This document shows, in pieces, positions 46,201 through 57,026 of a stretch of 64,000 nt of DNA. Below the pieces are notes generated by a model, which worked only from the letters and a program-made list of their open reading frames with translations, searched no databases and had not been told where the DNA came from. The position numbers and the translations under genes were made by a program. The stretch lies in NCBI RefSeq assembly GCF_024582695.1, contig NZ_CP102081.1, forward strand, positions 682,001 to 746,000. The letters run 5' to 3'. The DNA is from Mycoplasma sp. 1578d. GTDB lineage: Bacteria > Bacillota_I > Bacilli_A > Mycoplasmatales > Metamycoplasmataceae. Numbering within the stretch: position 1 is the first letter of the stretch; the number at the start of each line of letters is the position of its first letter.

Positions 46201-49200
46201 TAATTTATATAGTATCAATGATTCAACCAAAACATTGTCTGATTATATTTTCGTGTTATTAAAAAATAATGAACTATCAGTTGGTGATGATAATAACAAA
46301 ATCACTTCTAAAACTAATATTTTAAGAAAAGTAAATGAAATTATTAAAGCTAAAAGAGAATTTTTAGAAGTTGTTGCACGATTAAATGCAGTGCTTGATC
46401 AAAATAGAGAATGAAAAATTTATCAAGTTCTCAAAAAAGATATTAACGTTATTACACAAGAAATTCAATCACTTATTTATAATAATGATTTAACTGTTGA
46501 ACAAATTAAACAGAAAACTGTTGAATTTGAAGGAAAAATTAAGTTTTTCACAAACAAAAAACGTGATCTTTTAAATCAATTGGACCAAGCTATTCAAGCA
46601 ATTGATACTAAAGTTGTGGATTTGGATGCTAACACAACCAAACTTACAAAAACAAACACTTCTTATCAATTTAACACTTATTATACTTTAATAAAAAATG
46701 AATATGAAAATGATAAAAGTTTAAACCGTAGAAATAATGTAGATTCCAATGATATTAAAGCTTATGAAATCAAGTTACAAATTGGATATAAAAAAGATTT
46801 GGTTTTAAATAAATTAAAAGATCTACAAACAATTGCAACAACAATTAATTCAAGTTCTTCTGATTTACACAATAAAATAAAAGTAAATCAAACTACTTTT
46901 GATTCTTCAATAAAAAACACTCTTACATCAACGAGTTTATCACTTGCTGAGGTTGAAGAAATTAATCAAAAAATTGGATATTTTGAGCAATTATTTAACT
47001 TACAAAAACGAATTGCTGATTATATTCAAAAACCACAAACCACATCAATCGAGTTGCTTAAAGCCGCTGCTGAAACTTCTCTAGTAGTTCCATCAGATAA
47101 TTTAGCTCAAGTTCAAGCTAAATTCCAAGAATTAAACAAAACCTATGTCAAAGAAGTCCAAATTCAAGAACTAAGAGAAAATATTCTCAATACTTTAGAA
47201 AATAAAGATTTAGCCAATGGACCATACGGAATTGTCAAAGACCTTGAAATTTCTCTCGGAGCTAAATCTGATCCAGATGTAATCACTAAACTTAACAATT
47301 ATGTTGGAATAGTTAAAACATCAGCCACAACTACTGTTAAGCGTGATACATTAGTTAATCTTTTAAATCAAGTTAATCGGATTAAACAAGAAGTCCCAGC
47401 AATTGCTCAATTAGCCATAAATGTAGCAAATGGTGAAAATGCTGTTGATAATTTAACTAATAATAATTCTCATTTAATCAACACATATGTACAACAATTA
47501 AGTTCATTTTTAGCTCAAGCTAAAAATAGTTACTTTACTCAAACGGTTATTGGTCAAGATCAAAACAATATTAACTTTTATAATAATTTTAGTAATCAAA
47601 TCGAATTTACAACCAAAAAATTAGTTGCTTCAGATGCTCTAGCCACAAAAATCAATCAGATTCAAAATATTATTAATGGCCAAGACTTTAATTTAAGAAG
47701 TCTTAATAGAAAAGTTAGTTTAAGTAAATTAAAAGATATTAATGATTATTTAAATGCTTTTAAAGTTGCTGCAACTAATAACGATTACAATCAAGAGGCA
47801 GTAGAAAAAATCAATATTTTAAACGCAAAAGCAACTGCATTCAAAAACATTATTGACACCAATGCACAAACTCTTGCTTTTGGTAATGAATTGGCAACAA
47901 GTAATTTTGCTGGTTCAGTTAATGATTTAAATGATATTCTCAAACTTGTTTGAGATAGTATTCCACGTGCAAGCGCTTACACTAATTCAGTACTTGGTCA
48001 AGAAGCAGGCAATACTTATCTAGTTAATGATTTATTTGACTTAACCTCAAATAATTCTAAAAATGTAAATGAATATAATAATTTAAGCGAAAAAATCATT
48101 CAAGAAATTCAATTAAAAACAGGACAAATTCGCACACGAAACGAATACCGAAGAGACACCAATACCAAAATTCAATCTCTCAAACAAACTATGTTTTCTC
48201 CGCTTGTGCATAATGATTTAAAAAACTCTTTATTAGCCTTTTTAGATCAATTAGAAAATGATAACAACACTCAAAATACCTTCACCATTGATCCAGATCA
48301 TTCTGGTCAATTAAATATGGTGCGTTCTAAAATTGAAACTATCCAAGAAAAACTTGATCTTTTAAAAACTTTAGGACAAAAAGTTTATGATCTCGATAAT
48401 TTTATTGACACAATTATTAGTGTTGATCCTTTAGTAAATAGTGCTAAAACTATAGCACAAAACTTAATCACAAAGGCAAAAGGTTATTACAATGATGCCG
48501 ATAAAATGAAACTAGACGGCAATGAATCAATCGAAAATATTACCACTGATATTGAAAATGCACACTTTAGATTGAACTTAATAACTAAATACGAACTAGT
48601 GAAAAATCAATATGATAGTGATATTATTTTAGATCAAAACGAGAAAGAAGTAATTAAAGAAAAATTAGACGCTTTTACTACTGCTTATAATGGTACTAAT
48701 CCAGATTTACATGTTTTATTTAATACCTACTTTAGAAATCCAGCTGACGTGGCAACATCTGAAGGGGCCAGAGCTAAAAACTCACTGATTAAATATGCTT
48801 TTGATAATGCCGTTAATTTAAAAAGGGAATATACTCAAGCCTTAAACTTAATCGCCCTAAAAGATGCTTCGCTTGATAGTACATCAGTTGAAACTAAGTT
48901 TAATCAGCTTACTCAATTAATCAATGGAGCAAGTGGAGTAACTGCTACATTAACCAATCATGATAATGATGAAGATGCTAAACTTCTACTTTTCAACACT
49001 ATTATTAATAATATTAAGCAATTAATTAGTACTAAAAAAGATCAGCTCACTGAACAATTAAATGCTGATAATGAGTTAAAAAATTACTTTGATAGCACAA
49101 GTACCAACCTTAATACAAACCATGCACGTGGTACTTATGTTGATAATTTCATTCAAAGAGGAATTGACGATCTCAATGATGCTATTGCTAATAAAGACAA

Positions 49201-51832
49201 TTTATCATACTCGCAAGTTAACGTTTATTTAAATAATTCTCAATCAGTGGCTCAATTGCAAATTTTTGACTTATATACCAAAGCGGTTAACGTAGTTGAA
49301 AATATTAAAACCACCTTGCTTGACTATATTAATGATTTTGCCCCAAGTAAAAATATTGTTCGTAAAGGTGCTGATTTTGATCCCAATGATTACACTCCTC
49401 TTTTAACTCTTCAAGACACAATTAATGCAGCTTTAGGATCAGACTTTACTAATATTGCAGATTATTCAAACAAAATTAATGCATTAGTTAGTGTAATCAC
49501 TGGAAATTATCAAGCCATCATTGATCAGTTTGTGGATGCTGTTAAAGCCAAATTTGCACAAAAATTTGCTCCGACAGGTACAACTGGTGGTGCTGGATTT
49601 TATGTAAACTTAACTAATACTCTTGATGCACTGAAAAATAATATCTCTGGTCAACAATACAACTTGTATACATATAACCAAGCTGAAGATCTTGAAAACC
49701 AATATGATACCTTTAAAAATGAATTCGACAGTGCAAATCGTATTTATACTTCAATTGGAAGTAAAAAAGATTCAGGACAATTGGCTACTTTTGCAACTTT
49801 AGTCAATAAACTAAACCATGAGTTTTTGGTTTTAGAAAGAGCGATTAAAGACTCAATTACTAAATCCTTAGCTCAAAATCCACTTGAAGCTGTTTTTGCT
49901 GATCTTTACCAAACCATTAAATATGCAACTGTTTCAAATAATACACAAAAAATCAAAGATAAGTTTGTTCAGTTTAAACAATCGATCAGAGACTTGTCAA
50001 ATAGTGTTGATTCAAGTGATACTTTCGATTTTACCACCTTAAATTCAACCAGTCAATTACCAACTAAATTATCTAGTTTAATTAATAAATTAACTGAATA
50101 TAAAGATTGAATTAAAGATCAAGAAAACAAAAAATTACTCCTTGATCAACTTGATGATGATCCAAATAAAGCCAATCCTCTTCAGCCGGTAGAACAAAAC
50201 ATTGATCGAGATTTTGACAAAAAATATAAAGTCATTATTGCTAATGATCAATTCACTAGAAAGAAATTTAGAACTACATTTGATAGCATTGTAGCTAAAG
50301 ACCCAAATGCAACAACCACTGAATTAGTGGAAATTGATGATAATGATACCTTCCTAGAAATGTTTGATCAGTTTGCTTATACTGATAAAGATGTTAAAGA
50401 TGCAAATGATTTAAAATCAATCTTCTCACCTTTAAAACTCAAAGTTTATATTAAAAAATATGATCAAAACGGTTGGTTTGATTTGATTCCTCAAACTGAA
50501 AGTGAAGTTGCACGCCAATCCCTTAGAGCCAAAGTTGTTTATTCATACGAATCAAACAATGTCAATATTGGTGGATTAAGAATTGAAAAAGATGTAGTAA
50601 TCACTTTTAAAACCCTTGATACAATTGCTCTTCCTAATGACACTTCAAGTATTTTTATCAATGGTAATAATGTCGGAACTGCAGCTAAAGTTGAAGCCAT
50701 TGATGTTGATGAAGCTGGTTGAAATATTCCGCAAGTGGCTAGTCAAAATGATGCAAATGCTACAAGTGTAAAAAATGAAGTTATCACTAAAGTGTATAAC
50801 AAAATGAAAGCTGCAATCTTTGATCTAAATAGCACTAATTCAACTATGGATAACGGTATTGTTCAGCCAAATAATAATTATTTGACAAGCTTAACTACTA
50901 CCGCTGATCCAAATTTACAAAACATCAGATATAACTCAAGCGGAAGTAGTTCAAGACTGAGTGCTTATTTAGATAAGGATAATCGAAATACCCCAACTAA
51001 ATATAGATTTGATTTTGAAAATCAACTATCAATTCCAATTACTTATAACGTTTCATTAACTTCGACTAAGGATTTTGAAACTTTAAACATCTACCCAATT
51101 GATAATGAAAAAGGTTTTGCATTTTTACAATTGAACGGTGGATCTGTCACCGGATTTCCTGGATATGGTAGAAATAACGGAACCGGAAAACCCGAAACTT
51201 ATGACAACATCTTTCGTGGACATGGGCAGGGTTTTGCTGACATTTATAATAACTATGGTTTTTGATGAACAACTGCTATTAATAAACTTCCTACTGGAAT
51301 TAACTTAAACTTATATACTTTTAATATTGATTATGATCCAGTAGCAAGAAAAGTGTATTTCTACAATTCATGAACAGAAAATACATTATTTGTTATCAAT
51401 AAAACTCCACTTAGAGATAATCTCAACACACATAAAAACGATACATGATTAAGACAAAGTGAAAAAGACTTTTTGGCTGGTGTAGCAACTAGATTTGGTT
51501 CAAAACCAGCCAATTATCGTCCAACACCTGAAGAATTATCAAAAATATATTCAATTTTTTCTTCACTTAATGATAGCATTTTTAATAATTTTAACAAAAA
51601 TAATTGATTAGTAACCTCGGCAAGAGATGCACTTGGCGGAAACCCTGTTTACCCAATTGCCGGTGGTCAAAGTACTGTTTATCGAAAAAATAAAAATGAT
51701 CCTAAAACTGCAACTTTAAGACCACTTCCTAGTGCAGATTTTAAAAATAAGGGAGATCAATTAATTAAAGGATCAGCACGTGAATCATTGTATTCTGCTT
51801 TAATTAATAAATTCTGATTTAAAATTCGATAA
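43286..51832 (+). CDS. Giant membrane-anchored helical surface protein B
   Basis: 2848 codons from ATG 43286 (AAGGAAAAATC upstream) to TAA 51830-51832, with TGA as Trp. The N-terminus has a basic start and a hydrophobic segment at about residues 12-32 (VLIVSCALTVPVAVGLGATL). It contains Cys but not in a typical lipobox, so an uncleaved anchor or signal peptide is likely. The long middle is helical and polar (Asn, Gln, Lys, Leu). The C-terminal about 550 residues form a distinct aromatic, beta-rich region (GRNNGTGKPETYDNIFRGHG). FKTLDT followed by DEAGWNI matches FNTLDT...EEAGWNN in protein A, so the two share a module and probably arose by duplication. They are in one transcription unit ending at the perfect hairpin at 51893. 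Confidence 0.85.
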
Positions 51833-51892
51833 TTATTTTATAAAGAAGATAAATCAATTTATTCGTGATTTATAATATAAACGACAAAATTA

Positions 51893-51922
51893 AAAAGATT
51901 GGAAATTAATTTCCAATCTTTT
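51893..51922. terminator. Bidirectional terminator, 13-bp perfect stem
   Basis: AAAAGATTGGAAA (51893-51905) pairs perfectly with TTTCCAATCTTTT (51910-51922) around TTAA. It lies between giant gene B and the convergent HNH-like gene, with T tracts on both strands. Confidence 0.92.
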
Positions 51923-52507
51923 TTAATTTACATCACCACTTGAAACAAGATATTTATCTCATCCTTCTACATATTCAATGTGTAATTTATTACACATTTT
52001 TTGAACAATTGCATCTCAATTTTTAAAATCACAAGTCACATGAAGCATGCCATTATTTGGTTTAGCTAATTGTGCCATAACAATTAAATAATGTAATAAA
52101 CAATGTTCTTGATAAGTTACGATTATACTTGGTCCATAATTGTATAGGTTGGAACTGATTAAATCATTTTTAGTCAAAAAGATCTCATCAACATGATGTC
52201 TGTGATACTTGTAAACTGAATCGCCATTGGTATTATAAAAATTAGGTATTTTTGGATTTTTTGTTTTAATGTATTCTTGTATGTTTAATTCAGAATAAGG
52301 AATAAAATGATCCATTTTAAAATTTTCATGCGAGCTAAGAAATTCATTGAGTATTTGAAAGTAAATTGTTATTCATTTTTTAATATCTTTACGTTGCTTT
52401 TCGTATTGATCAATAATTTTTTGTTTTTCAATCTCAATTAATTCAGCTCTTTTTTTACGCTCTTTTTCAATTCCGAATTTTCAAAAAATAAGTTCTGAAA
52501 TTCCCAT
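51923..52507 (-). CDS. HNH-like nuclease-related protein next to R-M system
   Basis: 194 codons, continuous with TGA as Trp, ATG 52505-52507 to TAA 51923-51925. The N-terminal 60 residues are a basic, coiled-coil-like helix (EKERKKRAELIEIEKQKIID). Residues 100-140 hold YHRHHVDEIF and TYQEHCLLHYL, which resemble the HH...EH...H pattern of HNH endonucleases of the YxxHHI...HxxxHxL type. The central Asn/His spacing is not fully canonical. It lies 69 bp downstream of the adenine methyltransferase, probably in the same transcript, and may be an accessory nuclease or a solitary remnant. There is no obvious RBS. Function is tentative. Confidence 0.6.
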
Positions 52508-52576
52508 AATATAATCATACTAAAAAATGTTTATAAAAGAATCGTATCGCTTACTAATTAATTAAATACAAATTTG

Positions 52577-53674
52577 TTAAAACTTATTAAACATAAACTT
52601 TATTTTATCATTTCGATATTCTTGTCTAATTTGGTTAATAGAAACTTTTATTCCATTTCTAATGACAAATAAATAATCAAAAGCATTAACTCTTCGTTTT
52701 CGCTCCATCATCTGAGCACTGATTTCATGCATTGATAAAATAGATTCTTCGTATTCTAATCTACCGTTTTCATCGTATAAAATTGCACTTTTTCCATTTT
52801 TATGATAGAAAGTTTCTTTAAGGTTGAAATATTTTTCTCTAACCATTTCTTTAAAAGTGACTTTTAAAGGTTTTTGATCAAAAATCGCTTTTTCAACATC
52901 TCCAATTTGAGGGATTGCTTCATCAATTCTTTTTTGTCCTAATTTAATATACTTAGGATCTCTTTCGATCATAATAAAGTTTCTGCCCATCTTTTTGGCC
53001 ACTGCTCCAGTAGTCATTGAACCGCCAAATGGATCTAAAATTAAGTCATTTTGTTTGGTAAACAGAGCAATTGCTCGATAAAGTAGTGCTTCAGGCTTTT
53101 GGGTAGTATGGAATTTATTTCCGTTTTCATCTTTTAAACGCTCATTTCCTGAACAAACCGGAAACTCTCAAATTGAACCCATTTGCTTGCCATTGTTTAA
53201 AAATTTACCAGTTTTATAATTAAATGTAAATTTACTTTTTTTGCTTTTTGAAGCTCAGATTAAAGTTTCATGACTATTATTTAATCTTGTTCCAGCAAAA
53301 TTTGGAGTTGGGTTGGTTTTCTTTCAAATGATATCGTTAATTACTCAAAAACCAAGTTCTCTTAGAATTGAGCCAATTTCATAAATGGATTGCATCCCCG
53401 AGATTAAACAAATAGCCCCATCATCTTTAAGCACTCTTTTTACTTGTGATAATCAATTGTAAGTAAATTTTTTATACTCTTCCATTGAAGGAAATTTATC
53501 TCAATCATCATCACATCCATCAAATTCAGTTCCTTCAACTCGATAAAGCTTTTTACCGCGTTCAATTTGCATAAAATAGGGGGGGTCCGCAAAGCAAAAA
53601 TCAAAAGTTTTGTCGGGTATATGTTGCATAATTTCAAGATTATCACCGAGTAAAATTTTATTTTTTAATTCCAT
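52577..53674 (-). CDS. Beta-class DNA adenine methyltransferase, HinfI/CcrM-like
   Basis: 365 codons, with several TGA-Trp codons. I chose ATG 53672-53674 because AAGGAGGAAAT lies directly upstream; an earlier in-frame ATG is inside the endonuclease gene. Motif IV, DPPY, is near the N-terminus (FCFADPPYFMQIERG, residues 38-41). The SAM-binding motif I follows later (LILDPFGGSMTTGAVA), the beta-class order. The C-terminal domain with MERKRRVNAFDYLFVIRNG resembles the extra domain of CcrM/HinfI-type enzymes, which methylate adenine in GANTC. It would protect against the adjacent endonuclease. The two Pro codons of DPPY are CCC CCC, forming a C7 run that is unusual in this AT-rich DNA. Confidence 0.9.
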
Positions 53675-53687
53675 ATTTCCTCCTTGA

Positions 53688-54518
53688 TTACTTTTCATTA
53701 TCCACAAATAAGCGCTTTTGTTTTGCTAATTCTATGTTATTTCCTGATGAAAAAAGTTCATCTCTTAGTAAAACATATTCTTCTTTTTCTGAATTTAACT
53801 TTGTTCATTCCTTTTCTGGTAATTTGACTAATGCGTTTAAAATTTCTGTGCTAGTTCCAAAATCTGGAACTGTGAATTCAATTGTTCGCTTTTGTTTTTT
53901 GTAATAGGTTAAATGTTTTTTAAGTTCCTCTCATATATGATTGCTGTTTAAAGAATTAAAGAATTCAGCACCATAATACAATTTCAATTCTATATTGTCA
54001 AATCTATTTATTTTCATTTGTTCAAGATAATAATTCTTATTTTTTGTAAGCTTATCATCAACAAACCACATAGATGCTTTAATTGGGATATTTTTATGTA
54101 TAGATTTAATTAGATCTAATTTCTGAATAAAATTTTCGTATTGCCCTCTTTTTTTAGTACTATCGTGATCATCCCGAACTTTCATTTCGACAACATAGAT
54201 TGAATTTTTATCTCTAAAATATTGATCTACGCTTAAATATAAATTCTTTTTATTGTTAATTAATTGCTTATCAAAAATTGTATATCCCAGTTTTTGAATA
54301 TATTTAGTTGTAATTTCTTCTAAAATATCTCCAAATTTAATTTCATTACTTTGGGTAATGTTCTGAAGTAATTTTTGCCTAGCGTTCGATAATCTAAACA
54401 AACCGGAAAATCTTGTAGGATTATTAATAATCTTAATTAATAACAAATAATAAAAGTCATCTCCTTCTTTAAGATGTTTACTAACTATTTCGTTAAATTC
54501 TTCTTGTGAAATGAACAT
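53688..54518 (-). CDS. HinfI/HpyAIV-like type II restriction endonuclease
   Basis: 276 codons from ATG 54516-54518 to TAA 53688-53690, with TGA as Trp. Conserved blocks are RFSGLFRLSNARQKLLQNIT, then QSNEIKFGD, and the catalytic-looking VVEMKVRDDHDSTKKRGQYE, where E-x-K and DDHDSTK suggest a PD-(D/E)XK nuclease. The KLxQNxTQSxEIKFGD and RDDHDSTKKRGQ blocks are typical of endonucleases recognising GANTC (HpyAIV/HinfI type). That fits the CcrM-like methyltransferase, whose start is 13 bp downstream. Site specificity is inferred. A TATAAT on the minus strand at 54574-54579 is the likely promoter of the three-gene unit. Confidence 0.85.
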
Positions 54519-54573
54519 AATGTATTAACTTTTTTGAAAAGAACAATATTTTTAAAAAATAACCTGTACTACT

Positions 54574-54579
54574 ATTATA
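54574..54579 (-). promoter_or_regulatory. Probable -10 box of the GANTC R-M operon
   Basis: TATAAT on the minus strand lies 55 nt before the endonuclease ATG. No clear -35 box is seen. The remaining AT-rich sequence between 54519 and 54680 shows no gene. Confidence 0.45.
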
Positions 54580-54680
54580 AATATTTAAATAAATTCGCGG
54601 ACTGAAAAATTTAAATTTAATTAAAAATAATGGAATTTTTTTATATTTTAGGCAATTAAAATCTAATAATATTAAACAAA

Positions 54681-54714
54681 AAAATAAAAAAAGTCTAATA
54701 CATTCGTATCAGAC
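54681..54714 (-). terminator. Intrinsic terminator of tmRNA
   Basis: On the minus strand GTCTGATAC (54706-54714) pairs with GTATTAGAC (54693-54701; one G-U pair) around GAAT, followed by a long T tract (54681-54692). It starts 12 nt after the tmRNA CCA end. Confidence 0.88.
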
Positions 54715-54725
54715 CATTTATTCAA

Positions 54726-55091
54726 TGGTGGAGATGACGGGAGTCGAACCCGTGTCCACATGTAAATGCTAATATGCTTCTACAGTTTAGTTAATTTTAA
54801 TTAGTTATTAAATCTCGAAATTAACAAAATTTGATTTACAACTTTGACTGATTTTCGTGAATAAATCGTCAATTTAACCACTATCCTTTAAGACCCATTT
54901 ATCTAATAAAGGAGTTTTAGATAAATGACTTTGACGCTAATTAAAATGCGTAAGCAAAGGTTTGATTTTGTACCATCATTGATGGTGAAACTTTTTCAGA
55001 TTTTCCGTTTATTGGAACCTAGAAGTTTTTAAGGTGAACCACACCACTGCAACATACAAGAACCTACACCTGTCGAAACCATTACATCCCC
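54726..55091 (-). ncRNA. ssrA: Transfer-messenger RNA (tmRNA)
   Basis: 366 nt. The 5' end GGGGATGTAATGGTTTCGACAG and the 3' end carrying the T-arm GGGTTCGACTCCCG and encoded CCA form the tRNA-like domain; GGGGATG pairs with CATCTCC. It rescues stalled ribosomes with SmpB by adding a degradation tag. The likely tag frame runs 55006 down to 54944 and stops at TAA 54941-54943. It encodes 21 residues beginning GKSEKVSP and ending QTFAYAF. A Gly resume codon and hydrophobic aromatic end resemble other mycoplasma tags. The 5' end lies 2 nt after the smpB stop codon, so the RNA may be processed from an smpB-ssrA transcript. Confidence 0.96.
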
Positions 55092-55093
55092 AT

Positions 55094-55531
55094 TTAAAGG
55101 TAGTTTTTAATTACCTTTTGAAGCCTTTTTTGAGTTTCTTCTTTAGCGATTTTTTCTCTTTTATCATACTTTTTAAGACCCTTAGCGAGTCCTATTTCGA
55201 CCTTAATTTTACCTGCTTTAAAATACAATTTTAAAGGAATTAAAGTGAGCGGTTGTATCTCTAAAGAGAATTTAATCTTTCTAATTTCGTTTTTGTGAAG
55301 TAATAATTTTCTATCACGAAGTTCATCAACTTTTAAAAGCATATATTTATTAAAATGGGCTTCTTTTAAAAAGATTTCATTTTTATAAATTGAGCAAAAA
55401 GCATTTGATAAATCAACTTGATTGGCTCGACAAGATTTTACTTCTCAACCAAGCAGTGAAATTCCTGCTTCATATTTATCTAAAATCTCATAATCTCGAA
55501 AAGCTTTTTTATTGTTAGAAATAATCTTCAT
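55094..55531 (-). CDS. smpB: SsrA-binding protein SmpB
   Basis: 145 codons from ATG 55529-55531, with one TGA-Trp in SLLGWEVKS. SmpB binds the tRNA-like domain of tmRNA and delivers it to stalled ribosomes. Conserved features are the N-terminal [19 protein letters not shown], then LLGWEVKSCR and the RNA-binding core ([20 protein letters not shown]). The basic C-terminal tail ([20 protein letters not shown]) enters the decoding channel. It has the typical family length. The gene lies directly upstream of ssrA in the same orientation. Confidence 0.96.
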
Positions 55532-55588
55532 AATAGCTTATTAATTTTAACATTTTACAGATAAATTAGGTCTATTTCTTGCATTGGT

Positions 55589-56554
55589 TTACAAACTAGA
55601 ATTTAATTTATTTTTAATATCAGGATTATCGGTTAGATAATCCTTCATTGCTTTTTTACCTTGAGCCACATTCTTGCCTTCATAAGAATATCAAGCTCCT
55701 TTTTTAACTAAATTACCATTTTCAACACTTAAATCAATGATTTCTCCTAAAGTATCAATCCCACGAGAGAATAAAATTTCACTTACACCAACTTTATATG
55801 GAGCTGAAAGTTTATTTTTGACTACCTTAAATTTAACTTCATTCCCAATTGAATCTTTACCATCCCCTAGCACTGAGCCTTTTCTAACTTCGACACGAAT
55901 TGAAGAATAAAATTTCAGAGCACGTCCACCAGTGGTGGTTTCTGGATTTCCAAAAATAACTCCAACTTTCTCTCTAATTTGATTAATGAAAATAACAGTA
56001 GTTTTATTTTTATTTAAACTCGCGGTGATTTTTCTTAATGCTTTAGACATTAATCTTGCTTGCAGACCAATTTGTTGATCTTTCATTTCTCCGTTTAATT
56101 CAGCTTCAGGGACTAATGCGGCTACTGAATCCACAACAATTAAATCTACATGCCCACTTTTAGCTAATAAATCAACAATTTCTAGTGCTTGTTCTCCTGA
56201 ATCAGGTTGTGATAAAAGAAGTGTATCAACGTTTACTCCGATATTTTGTGCATAAACAGGATCAATTGAATGCTCAGCATCAATAAAAGCAGCTATTCCA
56301 CCATTTTTTTGTACTTCAGCAATTGCATGAAGTGATAAAGTTGTTTTACCACAAGATTCAGGACCATAAATCTCAATTACCCTACCTTTGGGAAATCCAT
56401 TTATTCCAAGTAATTTATTAAGTACATAACTACCACTTGAAAAAACTTCAGTTTCTCCATAAGGAACATCTCCTAAAATCATAATTGATTCAGTACCGAA
56501 ACGTTTTTCGATTTCTTTTAGTGTTTCTTTAATTAATTTTTGTTTATCATCCAT
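55589..56554 (-). CDS. recA: Recombinase RecA
   Basis: 321 codons from ATG 56552-56554 to TAA 55589-55591, with TGA-Trp at 55691-55693. RecA forms filaments on single-stranded DNA and drives homologous pairing with ATP. Walker A is GPESCGKT (residues 64-71), with Cys where most have Ser. Walker B is [16 protein letters not shown], followed by [20 protein letters not shown] (loop L2 region). The C-terminal tail is short compared with E. coli RecA, as is common in mollicutes. Homologous recombination would support rearrangement within the repetitive surface genes seen in this window. The RBS (GGAG) lies in the loop of a small hairpin. Confidence 0.97.
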
Positions 56555-56574
56555 ACTAACTCCATTCAGTTAGT
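56555..56574 (-). promoter_or_regulatory. Hairpin around the recA ribosome-binding site
   Basis: On the minus strand ACTAACT (56568-56574) and AGTTAGT (56555-56561) can form a 7-bp stem whose loop and 3' arm include TGGAG, immediately before the recA ATG. It may reduce ribosome access. No evidence for a specific regulator. Confidence 0.4.
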
Positions 56575-56655
56575 TAATATTATTTTAGTTAAAAAATTAT
56601 AAAATAAAACTTTTGCTGGATTCTTCCACTTTTTTAACTCTAAATCGCAAACAAA

Positions 56656-56672
56656 AAGTGCCTTAAGCACTT
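56656..56672 (-). terminator. Intrinsic terminator after rpsO
   Basis: AAGTGC (56656-56661) and GCACTT (56667-56672) form a stem around CTTAA, with T-rich sequence following on the minus strand. It lies just past the rpsO stop and separates rpsO from recA. Confidence 0.75.
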
Positions 56673-56673
56673 A

Positions 56674-56940
56674 TTATTTACGAAGATTAAGTTCTTCAAG
56701 ACATCTTAAGTATTCAGCTGGATTAGATTTTTTAAGGTGTTGTAATAACACTTTACGCTTTGCGATTTTTGCTAAAAATCCTCTTTTTGAGTGATTATCT
56801 TTTGGATTATTTTTAAAGTGTGGTTTTAAAAGTTCAATATCTTCTGTTAAAATCGCAATTTGAACAAATGAATTTCCAGTGTCTTTAGGATTTTTACCAT
56901 ATTTAGCAACTAGTTCAGCTTTTTTTTCTTTTGTAACCAT
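56674..56940 (-). CDS. rpsO: 30S ribosomal protein S15
   Basis: 88 codons, the standard length for S15. It binds 16S rRNA early in assembly and contacts 23S rRNA in bridge B4. Conserved features are the N-terminal helix (KKAELVAKYGKNPKDTGN), GSFVQIAILTEDI-like NSFVQIAILTEDIELLKPHF, the 16S-binding loop (NPKDNHSKRGFLAKIAKRKV) and the end LQHLKKSNPAEYLRCLEEL. The RBS is GGAGATAATT. The leader contains the near-palindrome TATGTTTTAAACATA (56956-56970), which may be part of a control structure. It has its own terminator. Confidence 0.97.
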   Translation of the reverse strand: MVTKEKKAELVAKYGKNPKDTGNSFVQIAILTEDIELLKPHFKNNPKDNHSKRGFLAKIAKRKVLLQHLKKSNPAEYLRCLEELNLRK

Positions 56941-57026
56941 AATTATCTCCTTAATTATGTTTTAAACATAGCCAAAATTTGTATTTTAACCAAGTTTAAA
57001 ATTTATGTTTTAATTTCTACACTACA

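Noticed and set aside
53675..53707. Upstream in-frame start for the adenine methyltransferase
   Set aside because: It lies inside the endonuclease gene with no RBS, while ATG 53672-53674 follows AAGGAGG.
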